The notes beneath the pieces are model-generated. The model made no database searches. It had not been told where the DNA came from and saw only the letters and a list, made by a program, of their open reading frames with translations. Shown piece after piece: positions 54,331-64,000 of a stretch of 64,000 nucleotides of DNA. This DNA comes from Populus alba (Eukaryota > Streptophyta > Magnoliopsida > Malpighiales > Salicaceae): the NCBI RefSeq assembly GCF_005239225.2, contig NC_133297.1, positions 1,124,392 through 1,188,391 on the forward strand. Direction: 5' to 3'. Numbering within the stretch: position 1 is the stretch's first letter; each line of letters opens with the position of its first letter. The position numbers were made by a program, and so were the translations under genes.

Positions 54331-55518
54331 TTAAAAATTCAACGATGATCACTAATCACCCCTCCCCTCTCTTGGCAGCTCGAGGAACCTTGCAAGAGAA
54401 GAAAGAGGCAGGAGGGAGAGAAGATATCGGTGACAAGTCTTTTTTTTATTGTTATTATTTTTTTTCCCTTCGAACTCGAGTGAACAATCGCAAGTAAATA
54501 GGAATCAACCACGGGACGACACGTACGCCAAAGATTGATCTCATGATTGGCCAGGCTAAGAAAAACGTAACCTTCATCTTTTTCAGTTTTTCTTTGAGCA
54601 GTTGAGAGTACTTGATATGTATAATCAAATTTGCTTTTTTCAATGTCTTTTTTTATCCATAATGACACTTGCTTTGATGATTTCATGGGGACTACAAATC
54701 TTATGATCCGAGCCCCTTCCCTGCACCTAGAACAAGAAGGGCCCATTTTTGTGAGACACTTTTTGACGGCATGCATGTATTTATTGCAAATGCATTAATA
54801 AAGTTCTTAATAGCACAATATGATGCATTGATTCAGTTTGCGGGGAGCATGGATTTTTTATCCATTGTTTTCTGAGGAATGAATCATTTCAAATCAGGAA
54901 ACAACTTAGTTGGCAGGCAAAGATCCATCTTACAAACAAAAGCGGGGTACGAGAAGATCCATATTATTATTAAAAACGACAAGTTTGGTTGTATTTGGTT
55001 AGTGTAGTAACATAATAAAAATAATATACAAAAGAAACATAAATATGTTTAATATAAGGGATATAAATTGAATAAATCTATTTATATGTTTTCATTATAG
55101 TTTTAGAGAAAAAAAATTATTTTAAAATAGAAAGATCGAACAAAGAAACGTACGTGTCCATCTATTTTTCATTGTCTTTCTCGATGTTTTTAGTTCCACA
55201 AAAATTGGATCTATACAATACATTTCATGGACAATGGTAATTAAATCATTCCCTCTGATTTATATGCGCGCTTGTGCGTGCAAATGCTTAACTATATATA
55301 CTAGTAAAAGTCTGACAATATTATGATAATTGAGTCGATTAAAATTCCAAGTTCAGAAATTTAATAAATTCCCTTGATTAATAACAAAATCATGCTAATA
55401 TTCCCCTTCTTTATTTACAGCCCATCCTGCCCTGTTGAGAGACTCTTGCTATATAATGCTATAGCTCCTTGCAGGCATTTATATTTATGCCACTGATTAA
55501 AAGCAGGGTCACAGGCTT

Positions 55519-55700
55519 TTCATGGTGATGATTTTTAGCTTGGAAAACCTCACACGTAGAATGTTTTATTATATGAAGGGGATGGTGCAGGCCAAAATTA
55601 AGGAAGGTTATTATAAAGGCTATTCATGGCGATGATTTTTAGCTTGGAAAATCTTCATTGAAGAATGGTTTAGTATATAAAGGGGATCGATGTTGCAGGA
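55519..55700 (+). repeat. Tandem duplication, 104-bp spacing
   Basis: TTCATGG(T/C)GATGATTTTTAGC begins copies at 55519 and 55623. Both continue through TTGGAAAA and AGAATG to ATATGAAGGGGAT / ATATAAAGGGGAT. The sequence is non-coding. Confidence 0.85.
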
Positions 55701-56539
55701 GTCATTATTACATGATTTAGATTATATGTTTCATATAAATTTTATAAGTTGATTTAAGTTTTTGTGTTTTACTCAAAAAAAGTTGCAAGTATATTTAATT
55801 AAAAATAACTTTTGACTTAATTAATCAAGAGTTTGTTATATACTTCAGTCGAATTTTTTTATTTAAACGAAAGTTAAAAATTTTAATTTATGAATTATAA
55901 CTTGCACCACATTCATTCTTTAAAAAACTACTTTGAATTATTTTTATTAAACTTATTGTAATTTATTTATGAAAAAAACTTTTAAAACTATGGCTTAAAA
56001 TATCAAAAAAAATATATAATTCAAAAGTTAAACGTACCAAACACATTCTTTAATAAAAGCTTAGTCAATATATATGATATGTGCTTTTCATTATTTTTTT
56101 AGATAATTAAGTTAGTGGCTTCTGGAGTGTCACTTGTAACGTAATGAACCATTCTCATGAAACGTAGGAATTTGGAATCTAATACTTTTCTTTTTTCCAA
56201 ACACATGCATGGAATTAGAATCATGTACGTTGCCTTTTAAACGAGCCACACAGCAATTGCTGCGTGCTTTAGCTAGTAGCCTAGCAGCACCCTTCATTTC
56301 GTTTGCCTAGAGCTTAGCTGGATGATTCACCGAATCTTACGTCCTCATGAACAGTGTCATTAAAACACCGGGCGTGTTATTAAAATCAAATCAAAATCTA
56401 GATTTATGTTTTTAAAAATATATTCAAAATAATTTTTGATCGGGAAAAAACTAAATTAATCCATTCAATTAATAATTTAGATTTGGGGTAAAGTTATTAG
56501 CCAAATTGGATTTAAGATAAATAAAAACTCTGGGGTATA

Positions 56540-56736
56540 TTTAAAGCTTTGAACTCGAAACTTACACAAAATCATTTCACCTTGTACTTAATGTTTATTA
56601 AATAAATAAAAATGGTGAGATTCGAACTCATGACCACTTAGTCATTAAGGCTCTGATACTATATAAAAAACCATTTCAACTTAAAAACTTAAGTTTTTAG
56701 ATGAAGTTCAGAATATTATTTATATTATTTTCAAAT
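56540..56736 (-). mobile_element. Partial TRIM retroelement, same family as at 22.9 kb
   Basis: On the minus strand one LTR (about 56662-56736) is followed by TAGTATCAGAGCC and an internal region with CTAAGTGGTCATGAGTTCG. This matches the internal domains of the element at 22890-23392. The second LTR is missing or unrecognisable. Confidence 0.7.
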
Positions 56737-59192
56737 AATTATTTACTTTTAGAATCAATTGTTAAGTTGACCATTGTCTAAGTAGTCTTATAGCTTAAAC
56801 TGAATTGATTTTAATAACTTTGATAATAAAAGTAATATTTACAAAGAGAGGGATGAGGGGAGCTAAAGTTACGTTGTGATATGATCACTTTATCTTCTCC
56901 ATTTGTGTTCTAAAGTTTGGTTGATGAAAGGAGAAGACAGCTTTTCCAAGACCCTGCACGATGAAGTTCCTTTTCATTTGTAGTAGAACACGTTTTCTCG
57001 TCAGCTAATCTAACACCAATGACTTTGTATACTGTAAAGGGTTAAGAACACCTTCTTTTCTTTTTTTTACTTTCGAAGCCTATGATATAGTGAAGTCACG
57101 ATGAATGGTGACCATATATGATCGATCATGGCGTTTTCCTCGGTTTCTTTAGGTGTAATTAATTAATATCGGTACGTTATCCATCAATCAAGTCCTTTTT
57201 ATTTTTTACTATATATTTAAAGTGTAAGTTTTGGATGTTTTTAATTAAAGATGAGTTAAAATAATATTTTTTTATTTTAAATTATTAAAATTATTCAAAA
57301 ATTTAAAAATATTAATTTAATATTTTTTTAAAGCAAAAAACAAGTTTTAAGATAACAACAAACACTAACAAATTAGGTGGATGGACATATATATCTCACT
57401 TTGTACAAGGTTGATATTCTTACGAACTAAAAGAATTAAAAAAAAAATATTGGGTAGAATATATATTTATAAGAATGTTTTTATACTAGCTTCGAAAAAC
57501 TATTTAGACTTCGGAATTGTTCAAATTCATTATTACATTATGCTGAAGTACATTATTTATCTAATTAAAAAAACATAAACAATAAAATTTAAACTTGATT
57601 AAAACTCTATAGTATTTTAAAAAAAATACCATAATTCATCCTACCATTTGACCAAAAGGCAAATCCTCACACAGTTACACACAATCGTTGAAATATATGT
57701 CATTTACTGTTTCCTCGTGTGGATTGGCAACCCTTCAAAGATAGAGAAACATCAATATGTTCTTTCTATAACCTTCCATCCAATTTTACTATTGAAATTC
57801 ACTTGCAACTAACTTATCCATTTAATAAACAGTATAAACCCTATAGGCATTAATCAAATAACCCTATTTTGCAATTTTCGATAATTTTCTCTCTCTTTCC
57901 TTCTCTGTCTTACCCTCCATATTTCATTTCTTTATTTCCTTCTCAAATGAAAGCACCCCCAAGTCATGGTCTCGTCTTCTCATCCAATCCTTGAAAAAAC
58001 ATAAAAAAACCTATCATGCCTTGATTTTTTTGTCCCCTTTTATCCAAACTCTTATAATAAGACGGTGATTGAATGACAATTTTAACTCTATTTTAGTCTT
58101 GATCAAGTTTAATTACAAGTAAGGATCTTTTTTTTTTTGTTTGTTTAAGAGTGAAATTTCGATAGAAAGTATTAATAGAGTATTATTAAATCTGATATGA
58201 CTAGAAAGGTTAACTCTATATTTTAGTTTAGTATTAAATTAAATTGAATGAAAATTGATTCGAAGAATTTGATTGATTCTAGCAGGTTAACCTTGATATG
58301 GTTATCTATTTAAAATATAGTTTGAGTTAAAAAAAAATTCTAAAACATTATTATTATTTTAACTTTTAAAAAAAAAATTAAAACAACATTTTTTTGTATT
58401 GATGCATAACCGAGTTTAATAACTTTTGATTAATAGTATCGCATCTGGAGGTGAATTATACGTGGAATAACAGTAGGAAATCGCAATGAAAATGTTATAT
58501 AAGAATATATGAGCACTGCTGTCACTTCAATGAAAATGTTGATTAGCATTGGATGTCCAAACAAAGTTAGCATCCCACTGATCATGCACGTAATTCTGCA
58601 TTTGTTTTTCTCTTTGGCAAAAGCTAATGGCTTCTCTTATTTAGAAACGTGGTGTAAATATATTTATCGAACTTTTTTCGTTGTTGGATTAGGTTTAGAA
58701 AAGGAATTATTAACTATTTTGTACAGTAATTATACATTAAAGATTTCAGATAAAGCATCGCAATCCATATGAGTAGTTTCCAAAAAACATCTATTTACAC
58801 AAGTCATGCCCTAGTTGAATATGATAGCAATGCTACCATTTCATGAAGCTGGAGCACAGTCTACTGGAACTAACATCACTAGCCAAACACATATAGCTAA
58901 AAAAGCTTAAAAAAAGGGAGGGTGACGAAAAGAAAAGGGCTATCCTGCTAAAAGGAAGTCCTGGACAAGACCAAAAGGCAGGCCTCAGATCTTCACATGG
59001 TATATCAACGTGGGCTTTGTCTCCAACAAAATCTCAAGAATAGCCACATTAAGCTAGTTAATTAACACCCACCTGCACTTGGAGAGGGAGGGACGATGGA
59101 ATCAGGGCTCTAATATTTTCACGAGTTTATTAGAGCTTTATTAGGCCTAATTATCCTGGTTAAAGTACGTTTAAGCCTTAATAAGGACCAGA

Positions 59193-59627
59193 TTATTGTG
59201 CTTGTTGCATGGCGTTCATTGCAGCTAAAACGAGGCGTAAATCCGAAAGTCTGGCCTTGAGAGCCACAGATTCAGACATTAAGCGGCCATTCTCTCTCCA
59301 TAATACGTGAGACTGGTTTATAATTGAGCCTAACCGGTTCTGGAGCTCCCGGTTCTGGATTTTCAACCGGTTTAACTGTTGTGTGAGGTCCTCTAAATGC
59401 TTCTTCTTTCTCCAACGGGACCTTCTGGCTGACTCTCGGTTCGATACCATGCGCCTGCGCTTCCTCTCATCGATTGAGTAAACCGCCTGGTTCGATCCCC
59501 TAGAACCGGAGTTCTCGGTAGGAGAGGGGGATTGGAGGAGAGATAAGAGTTCTTGAATCTCAATGGCCGTGAACCCGGGGCCATGAACAGGGTGCTCGAG
59601 CTGGACCGCTTCCTGGGCAAAGAACAT
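59193..59627 (-). CDS. bZIP: bZIP transcription factor, group S type (bZIP4-like)
   Basis: An intronless gene for 144 aa, the size and structure usual for plant group S bZIPs. The basic region has the invariant N-x7-R (N63, R71) in RRRMVSNRESARRSRWRKKK. The zipper heptads are L81, L88, L95, I102, L109, L116, L123 and L130, an unusually long zipper as in group S. It should bind ACGT-core DNA as a dimer in the nucleus. W72 follows the key Arg, where Met is the common group S residue. The leader has no upstream ATG after the TATA-like site, unlike the sucrose-regulated S1 subgroup with its conserved uORF. It neighbours the KIN-7N-like gene on the same strand, as Arabidopsis bZIP4 (At1g59530) neighbours KIN-7N, which supports the bZIP4 assignment. 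Confidence 0.93.
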   Translation of the reverse strand: MFFAQEAVQLEHPVHGPGFTAIEIQELLSLLQSPSPTENSGSRGSNQAVYSIDERKRRRMVSNRESARRSRWRKKKHLEDLTQQLNRLKIQNRELQNRLGSIINQSHVLWRENGRLMSESVALKARLSDLRLVLAAMNAMQQAQ

Positions 59628-59724
59628 GATGGGTGAACCGATACTAAATTAATGAAACCGGTTTTTCGAATTTAGCCGCGAGGGAGGAAAGGAAGGGAAA
59701 AGGGAAGGATGAAGTGCTGGGGAT

Positions 59725-59736
59725 GGCTATTTATGC
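59725..59736 (-). promoter_or_regulatory. TATA-like box of the bZIP gene
   Basis: On the minus strand GCATAAATAGCC lies about 100 bp before the start codon at 59627 and is followed by a CT-rich leader without ATG. Confidence 0.5.
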
Positions 59737-59759
59737 ACCAAGGGAAAAGACACCCGGGG

Positions 59760-60544
59760 CCCACATGAAGAAAGGATTTTGGAAGAGCTAGGGCATTTTC
59801 GTCCAGAGGGCATGTATTTATTTTCATGTAGACCCAGCTTTAGTAGATGGTGCCGTGGTGGTGGGAGTGCTTTTATTTTACTTTGGTCTGCCTTTTGAAT
59901 TTCCTGTGGAGAACTGGGTGTGGGTCAGGGAGAAAGGATAGGTTAGCTTAGGTTAGCTTAATCACGAAGAATCAAACGAAAACAACTTAACAGTTAACGC
60001 AGCCACTCAGGGATCGGCTTGGCTTGTTTACACGGTATGCGGTGTCTCAAACTGCGGTTTGAATAAAAAAACAGCTAACTTTTATTACCTTTAATTTTGA
60101 ACCGCAGTTTAAAATACAACGGTATGGTTTAGTCCGAAATGGTGGGTTAATTACCAAAGTTTAATTAATGCTTAACATGTTATTCTTCTATCAATTCGAT
60201 TACGCATTGAGTGGATAAGATCTCTAATCTCTTATGCTCGTGCAAATACATTAAACGAAAAGAAAAGAAAACTAGCAGGAAAGCAAAAACCCAAGACAGA
60301 ACTGCTTTAAAAGGAAAAAGAAGTTATTTTTTCTCCAAAGCAAAACTTTCAAGCGTTCACATTTCCCAAATCAAGATTTTATTTTGTTGGGTGAATAGCT
60401 CTTCTCCCAAAAGCAAATTGGTCTGCTTTCAAGCAGAAATGTCCAAGACTTTGTTGCAGACACTGCTGCTGCTTCTTAGGATCATGGCATGCACATTGTA
60501 TTGGACCATGTAAATATTAACCCACACCATTACATGACCAATGA
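59760..60544. other. bZIP upstream region
   Basis: No gene is supported. GGTTAGCTTA is repeated in tandem near 59940. AAACTGCGGTT and AACCGCAGTTT (about 60049 and 60101) form an 11-bp inverted pair, probably the end of a small decayed element. The 100-codon frame at 60211-60513 has no known domain. Confidence 0.4.
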
Positions 60545-60744
60545 ATATTCCAAGTTCAACCATCTAAGTGGTAGCCCAGTGGTAAAAGCTTGGGACCAAG
60601 AGGTTTACTCTCTTTATGGTCTCATGTTCAAACCCTAGAGTTGCTCATATGATGGCCACTGGAAGCTTACATGGTCGTTAATTTCAGAGCTCGTAGGATT
60701 AGTTGAGTGCGCGCAAGCTGGCCCGGACACCCACGTTAATAAAA

Positions 60745-60791
<47 letters not shown>

Positions 60792-60798
60792 CAAGTTC
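60545..60798 (+). mobile_element. tRNA-derived SINE with 13-bp target-site duplication
   Basis: A perfect 13-bp duplication (ATATTCCAAGTTC, 60545-60557 and 60786-60798) flanks a 228-bp body. The 5' part has a Pol III A box (TAGCCCAGTGGT, 60572-60583) and a B-box-like TGTTCAAACCC near 60629. The 3' part (GCGCGCAAGCTGGCCCGGACACCC) is followed by a short A run and a (TA)n tail of about 40 bp ending at the duplication. Intact duplication and boxes suggest a fairly young insertion. Several tRNA-derived SINE families are known in Salicaceae; I cannot name this one from memory with certainty. Confidence 0.88.
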
Positions 60799-63404
60799 GT
60801 TTGTTTGGTAGTTTTCTTAGTTGGCAGTTAGTTCTGGTTATACAGAACGTTAGAAATATCAAAAGCAGCCATAGCTAGTGGAGGCCAACATGCACAGCTG
60901 CACACCTTCCGTTGTTATTTCAGCCTTTTTTTTGTTTCATGAACTAAAGTGAATCTAAGCGTCCTGCGACCCTTTGTGTTTTCAACAGTGCCAAAGTAGC
61001 CTTCATGTGCTGCAGACATGCATGGCTACTAAATAAATTAATGAGCCCGATACCAACTTTTCAAATGTTTTCAACTGCCTTTCATATGCTAAGCAAATTA
61101 GAGGCTCTTTGTTGCTGTTTGGTTCTAATTAGATGACATATAGGACAGCGTAATCGTTATATTATAATATTGTTATCTGGGTACTTGATGAACACAGCAC
61201 CAGCATTCTACTTCTTGCAGAGATAGATCGAAGAACGCATCCACGGGATGGTAAAGGTGGAGCCCGAACAGATCAATTGTTGGCCTGTGGCGTGCTAAAG
61301 ACTTGTTAATTACTCATCATGGGATTGAGATCGTTGATAGTGTTATAAAATACAATGCAAGAGGTTTCGTTGTAAGTTGTAATGTGAAAATAAATAGATT
61401 CGGATGTTTATGGGAATATTTAGAGGGGATGCCAAAATTTTATATTATGAAATTGGCATTATATAAAATAAATATTTTTGTTTTTTATTTTTAAAACTAA
61501 TTAATTAATTAGTTATGCATGACATCTCTTGCTAAATTATTCAATTAATTTATCCATGTTTTTTTAAATTATATAGATAAATTGATCCATAAGTATGAAG
61601 ATGTGCTATTAAATTCTACAAACACACTTGTTGGAAAAAATATTAGTTTCCTGATAGATACCATATTGATAATTGTGTAAATAAATTAAAAAATAATTTT
61701 TTTCTTTTCCTATTCTTCTCTACACACTTTTTATTTATATTTATAAAAAATAAAACAAAAATTCTTAAAATACTTATAAAAAACATTGTCTATAAATTTC
61801 AAGGTTTTATTATATCCTGAAAGCTTATTACTTTAATTCTACATTAAATATAATAATAGTAATTAATATCTTAAAAACAATAATCTCCACGGGTCGAACT
61901 TGCTTGATATACCTCCCATTGACTTGGTAGTGTAATATCCCACCATGGCGGATGACTGGGGTGCTGAAATTAGTAGAGGTTACTAGAGACAATGATAATC
62001 TATTGGGAATGAAACAAATGAAGTATGATGATTAGATTCCACAGTTAATCATTAAAGTCTTTGGATGCTTTCACATCAATTTCTAATTCATATAGCTAAT
62101 CCACAGTTAATCATTAAAGTCCTTGTGATGCTTTCACATCAATTTCCAATTCAAATAGCTAATCACAGTTAATCTCGTTGATAATTTTATGTGTCCCTCT
62201 TGTTCTCGTTCTCGTGTACTTCTCAGACACCAGAGACGCAAGCAGGATCGAAGGGTGCAAATGGTAAAACATCCTATTTAAATGACAGACATCGTAGCTT
62301 CAAAACCATTGCAATATAAACGTCATAGTGACCTGACCCATCAGGGAGGGCGCAGCCAAGAGCACGAATTTGTGTTGTATTTTGGTGATTTCATAGTTGA
62401 ATTCGTTTCGCAAGAAGAGTATTCGAGATCACTCAATGGAAGGGACGAGGCTTATAGAACAAGGAGGTAGAATAAAGCACGATAATTACCTGCTGAGCTT
62501 TTCTTTCTTTAATTTCCTGCCTAGAAGAAAGCAGGTCAGAAATTTTTCTCAGCCACGGCTGCAGGCAAAAGGGGTGTGGGGATGGAAACTGGTTTAAAAT
62601 CAAGCTTACTGGACTGTCAATTGTAAGTTTGTAACCAGGCCGGCGGGAACGAATTTGAATATGTAAACAATTAGTACAATACTAAAACTAAAACCCTCAC
62701 GCCGCACGACAATTCTTTTTTTGTAATGTAAGAAAAGAATGGTTAAACAATGATATCGTTTTTAAAGAAGTATTTGAGTCATTAGCTTGAAGATCTGCTA
62801 ATTTAAAAATAATTTAAACCGAGGATTACAATAGCAAGTGAACCATAAATAAATAAAACACTGGGCAATAATTAACTAAAAAAATGAGTCATTAATATCA
62901 TGTTTGCAAGGAGATAAAAAAAAAATTATTGGAAACTAATCGTCACTCCACTGTAGACATCGTTCACAACTAAAATAATTTGTTGAGATAGTTAAAACTC
63001 CATTATAAAATCATACAAGACGATATAAAAAAAAGTCGCATGGTTCTCTAGAGCAATGCCCTGGAAAAATAAACCGAACAAAACGCAATGAAGTGAGTGT
63101 TTATCTATATTCAATCAATCAATTCTATTTAATTAAATAAAAAAATTATTTTGAGAAAATATATTTAACAAAAAATAAAAGGAACAAATAAGAAAATTTT
63201 AAAAAAAATCAAACGAGGATAAAATTAAAACAAATTTTGATTTTCATAAGTTATTTCAAATAAAAAAAAATATTAACTAAAAAACCAAGGACTAAATTGA
63301 AAATAAAAATAAGTAAAAGAATCAAATGAAGATAAAATTGAAATAAAAATCGAGGGAAAAAGAAAAGAAAAAAGAAAAAACTACCAAAGCCAAATCAAAA
63401 ATAT
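60799..63404. other. AT-rich intergenic DNA
   Basis: No gene is supported. Small frames at 61303-61494 and 62282-62597 lack domains. A tandem duplication is present at 62039-62175. Confidence 0.45.
62039..62175 (+). repeat. Tandem duplication, 62-bp spacing
   Basis: CCACAGTTAATCATTAAAGTC begins the copies at 62039 and 62101, each followed by GATGCTTTCACATCAATTTC and TAGCTAATC. A third partial copy (CACAGTTAATC) follows near 62164. Confidence 0.88.
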
Positions 63405-63549
63405 GTGTCACACGTAGGTGTCCGGGCTAGCTTGCGCGCACCTCGACTAATCTCACGGGCTATGAAGTTAACGACTATGTAAGCCTCCAATCATATGAGT
63501 AACTCCAGAACTCAAATGAGACCACAGAGAGAACAAACCTACGTGTCAC
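63405..63549 (-). mobile_element. Second, 5'-truncated copy of the same SINE
   Basis: On the minus strand the sequence matches the SINE at 60.5 kb from GGTTT.(C)TCTCT through GGTCTCAT, CTCATATGAT, GGCTTACAT.GTCGTTAA and GTGCGCGCAAGCT.GCCCGGACACC. The A-box end is absent. GTGTCAC occurs at both edges (63405-63411 and 63543-63549) and may be a short target duplication. The edges also carry a 10-bp inverted pair (ACACGTAGGT / ACCTACGTGT). Confidence 0.75.
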
Positions 63550-64000
63550 TTTTATATAAAAGAGATATTGAGATGAGTCTAAAAACATCTCGAAAATAAT
63601 ATTTTTTATTACCAGAATCAGTTGAACATGCTTTTCCAAAAATGATGAAGCAACTGACATGCAAACACATGTCCAATCACGCATCAATAATTTTTTTAAA
63701 ATCTCTTTAATTTATTAAAATCAAAACTAACCTCCACTTTACTACTTTACCTTATAAAAAAAAAAATCAATAGCGAAACAATAAAAATGATGCCTTGGAA
63801 TCTAGGTCATGAAAAAATTTAACTACGGAAATAAGGAAGTATTTTAACAGTATAAATAAAAAGGATAAGACCAAAACACCCCTCTTAACCAATCAAAGTA
63901 TTTTTGTATACAAGGACAAATCAATTATTTTATTGCATATTTTATAATTAAAAATACAAATCTACTTTTCAATAACACCCAACAATATTAATCTTAAAAA
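63550..64000. other. AT-rich window edge
   Basis: No gene or clear repeat is visible. The window ends in AT-rich non-coding DNA. Confidence 0.5.

Larger units (their letters stand above)
53290..59090. other. Long intergenic region between kinesin and bZIP genes
   Basis: Nearly 6 kb of AT-rich DNA with no supported gene. It holds MITE-like repeats (54131-54330, 57225-57370), a tandem duplication (55519-55700) and a TRIM fragment (56540-56736). A 145-codon frame on the minus strand (54339-54776) and an 87-codon frame at 58509-58772 show no recognisable domain. Confidence 0.5.

Overview
The window is plant nuclear DNA, most likely from a poplar or willow (Salicaceae, probably Populus). The evidence is long AT-rich intergenic DNA, multi-exon genes with GT..AG introns, and plant-only families (GRF, KIN-7, DUF4378, VPFSWE-motif proteins). 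It also holds many short AT-rich MITE-like repeats, a tRNA-derived SINE and a TRIM retroelement. The species is inferred; no marker fixes it. Exon structures were built by hand from splice sites and reading-frame continuity.

Layout. 1-10 kb: gene-poor, with a perfect hairpin (1.45 kb), a GC-rich foldback element (4.07-4.26 kb), a candidate non-autonomous DNA transposon (4.6-5.4 kb) and a TA microsatellite. 10.2-13.8 kb (+): a growth-regulating factor (GRF1/2 type, 609 aa) with QLQ and WRC domains, a miR396 target site and two short uORFs. 15.4-17.9 kb: no protein gene. Its right end carries, on the minus strand, a TATA promoter with telo-box and site II element driving a probable box C/D snoRNA whose guide matches 18S rRNA. 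21.4 and 26.0 kb (+): two diverged paralogues of a small plant-specific VPFSWE..KPG protein, with a three-LTR TRIM retroelement between them. 27.6 kb: a 36-bp minisatellite. 29.0-41.6 kb (+): a 28-exon PRP40-type splicing factor (1011 aa). 42.8-44.2 kb (-): a DUF4378 protein (407 aa), convergent with PRP40. 47.0-53.1 kb (-): an 18-exon KIN-7 kinesin (853 aa), closest to KIN-7N. 59.2-59.6 kb (-): an intronless bZIP factor (144 aa), on the same strand as the kinesin. In Arabidopsis the KIN-7N and bZIP4 genes are also neighbours (from memory). 60.5 and 63.4 kb: two copies of one tRNA-derived SINE.

The genes do not form a pathway. Several are growth or housekeeping functions: GRF in cell proliferation, kinesin in division and microtubules, PRP40 in splicing, and the snoRNA in rRNA methylation. 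Site II or telo-box elements lie at the snoRNA locus, the kinesin promoter and the PRP40 leader, which fits co-expression in dividing cells. I saw no CRISPR, operon, tRNA gene or complete autonomous transposon.
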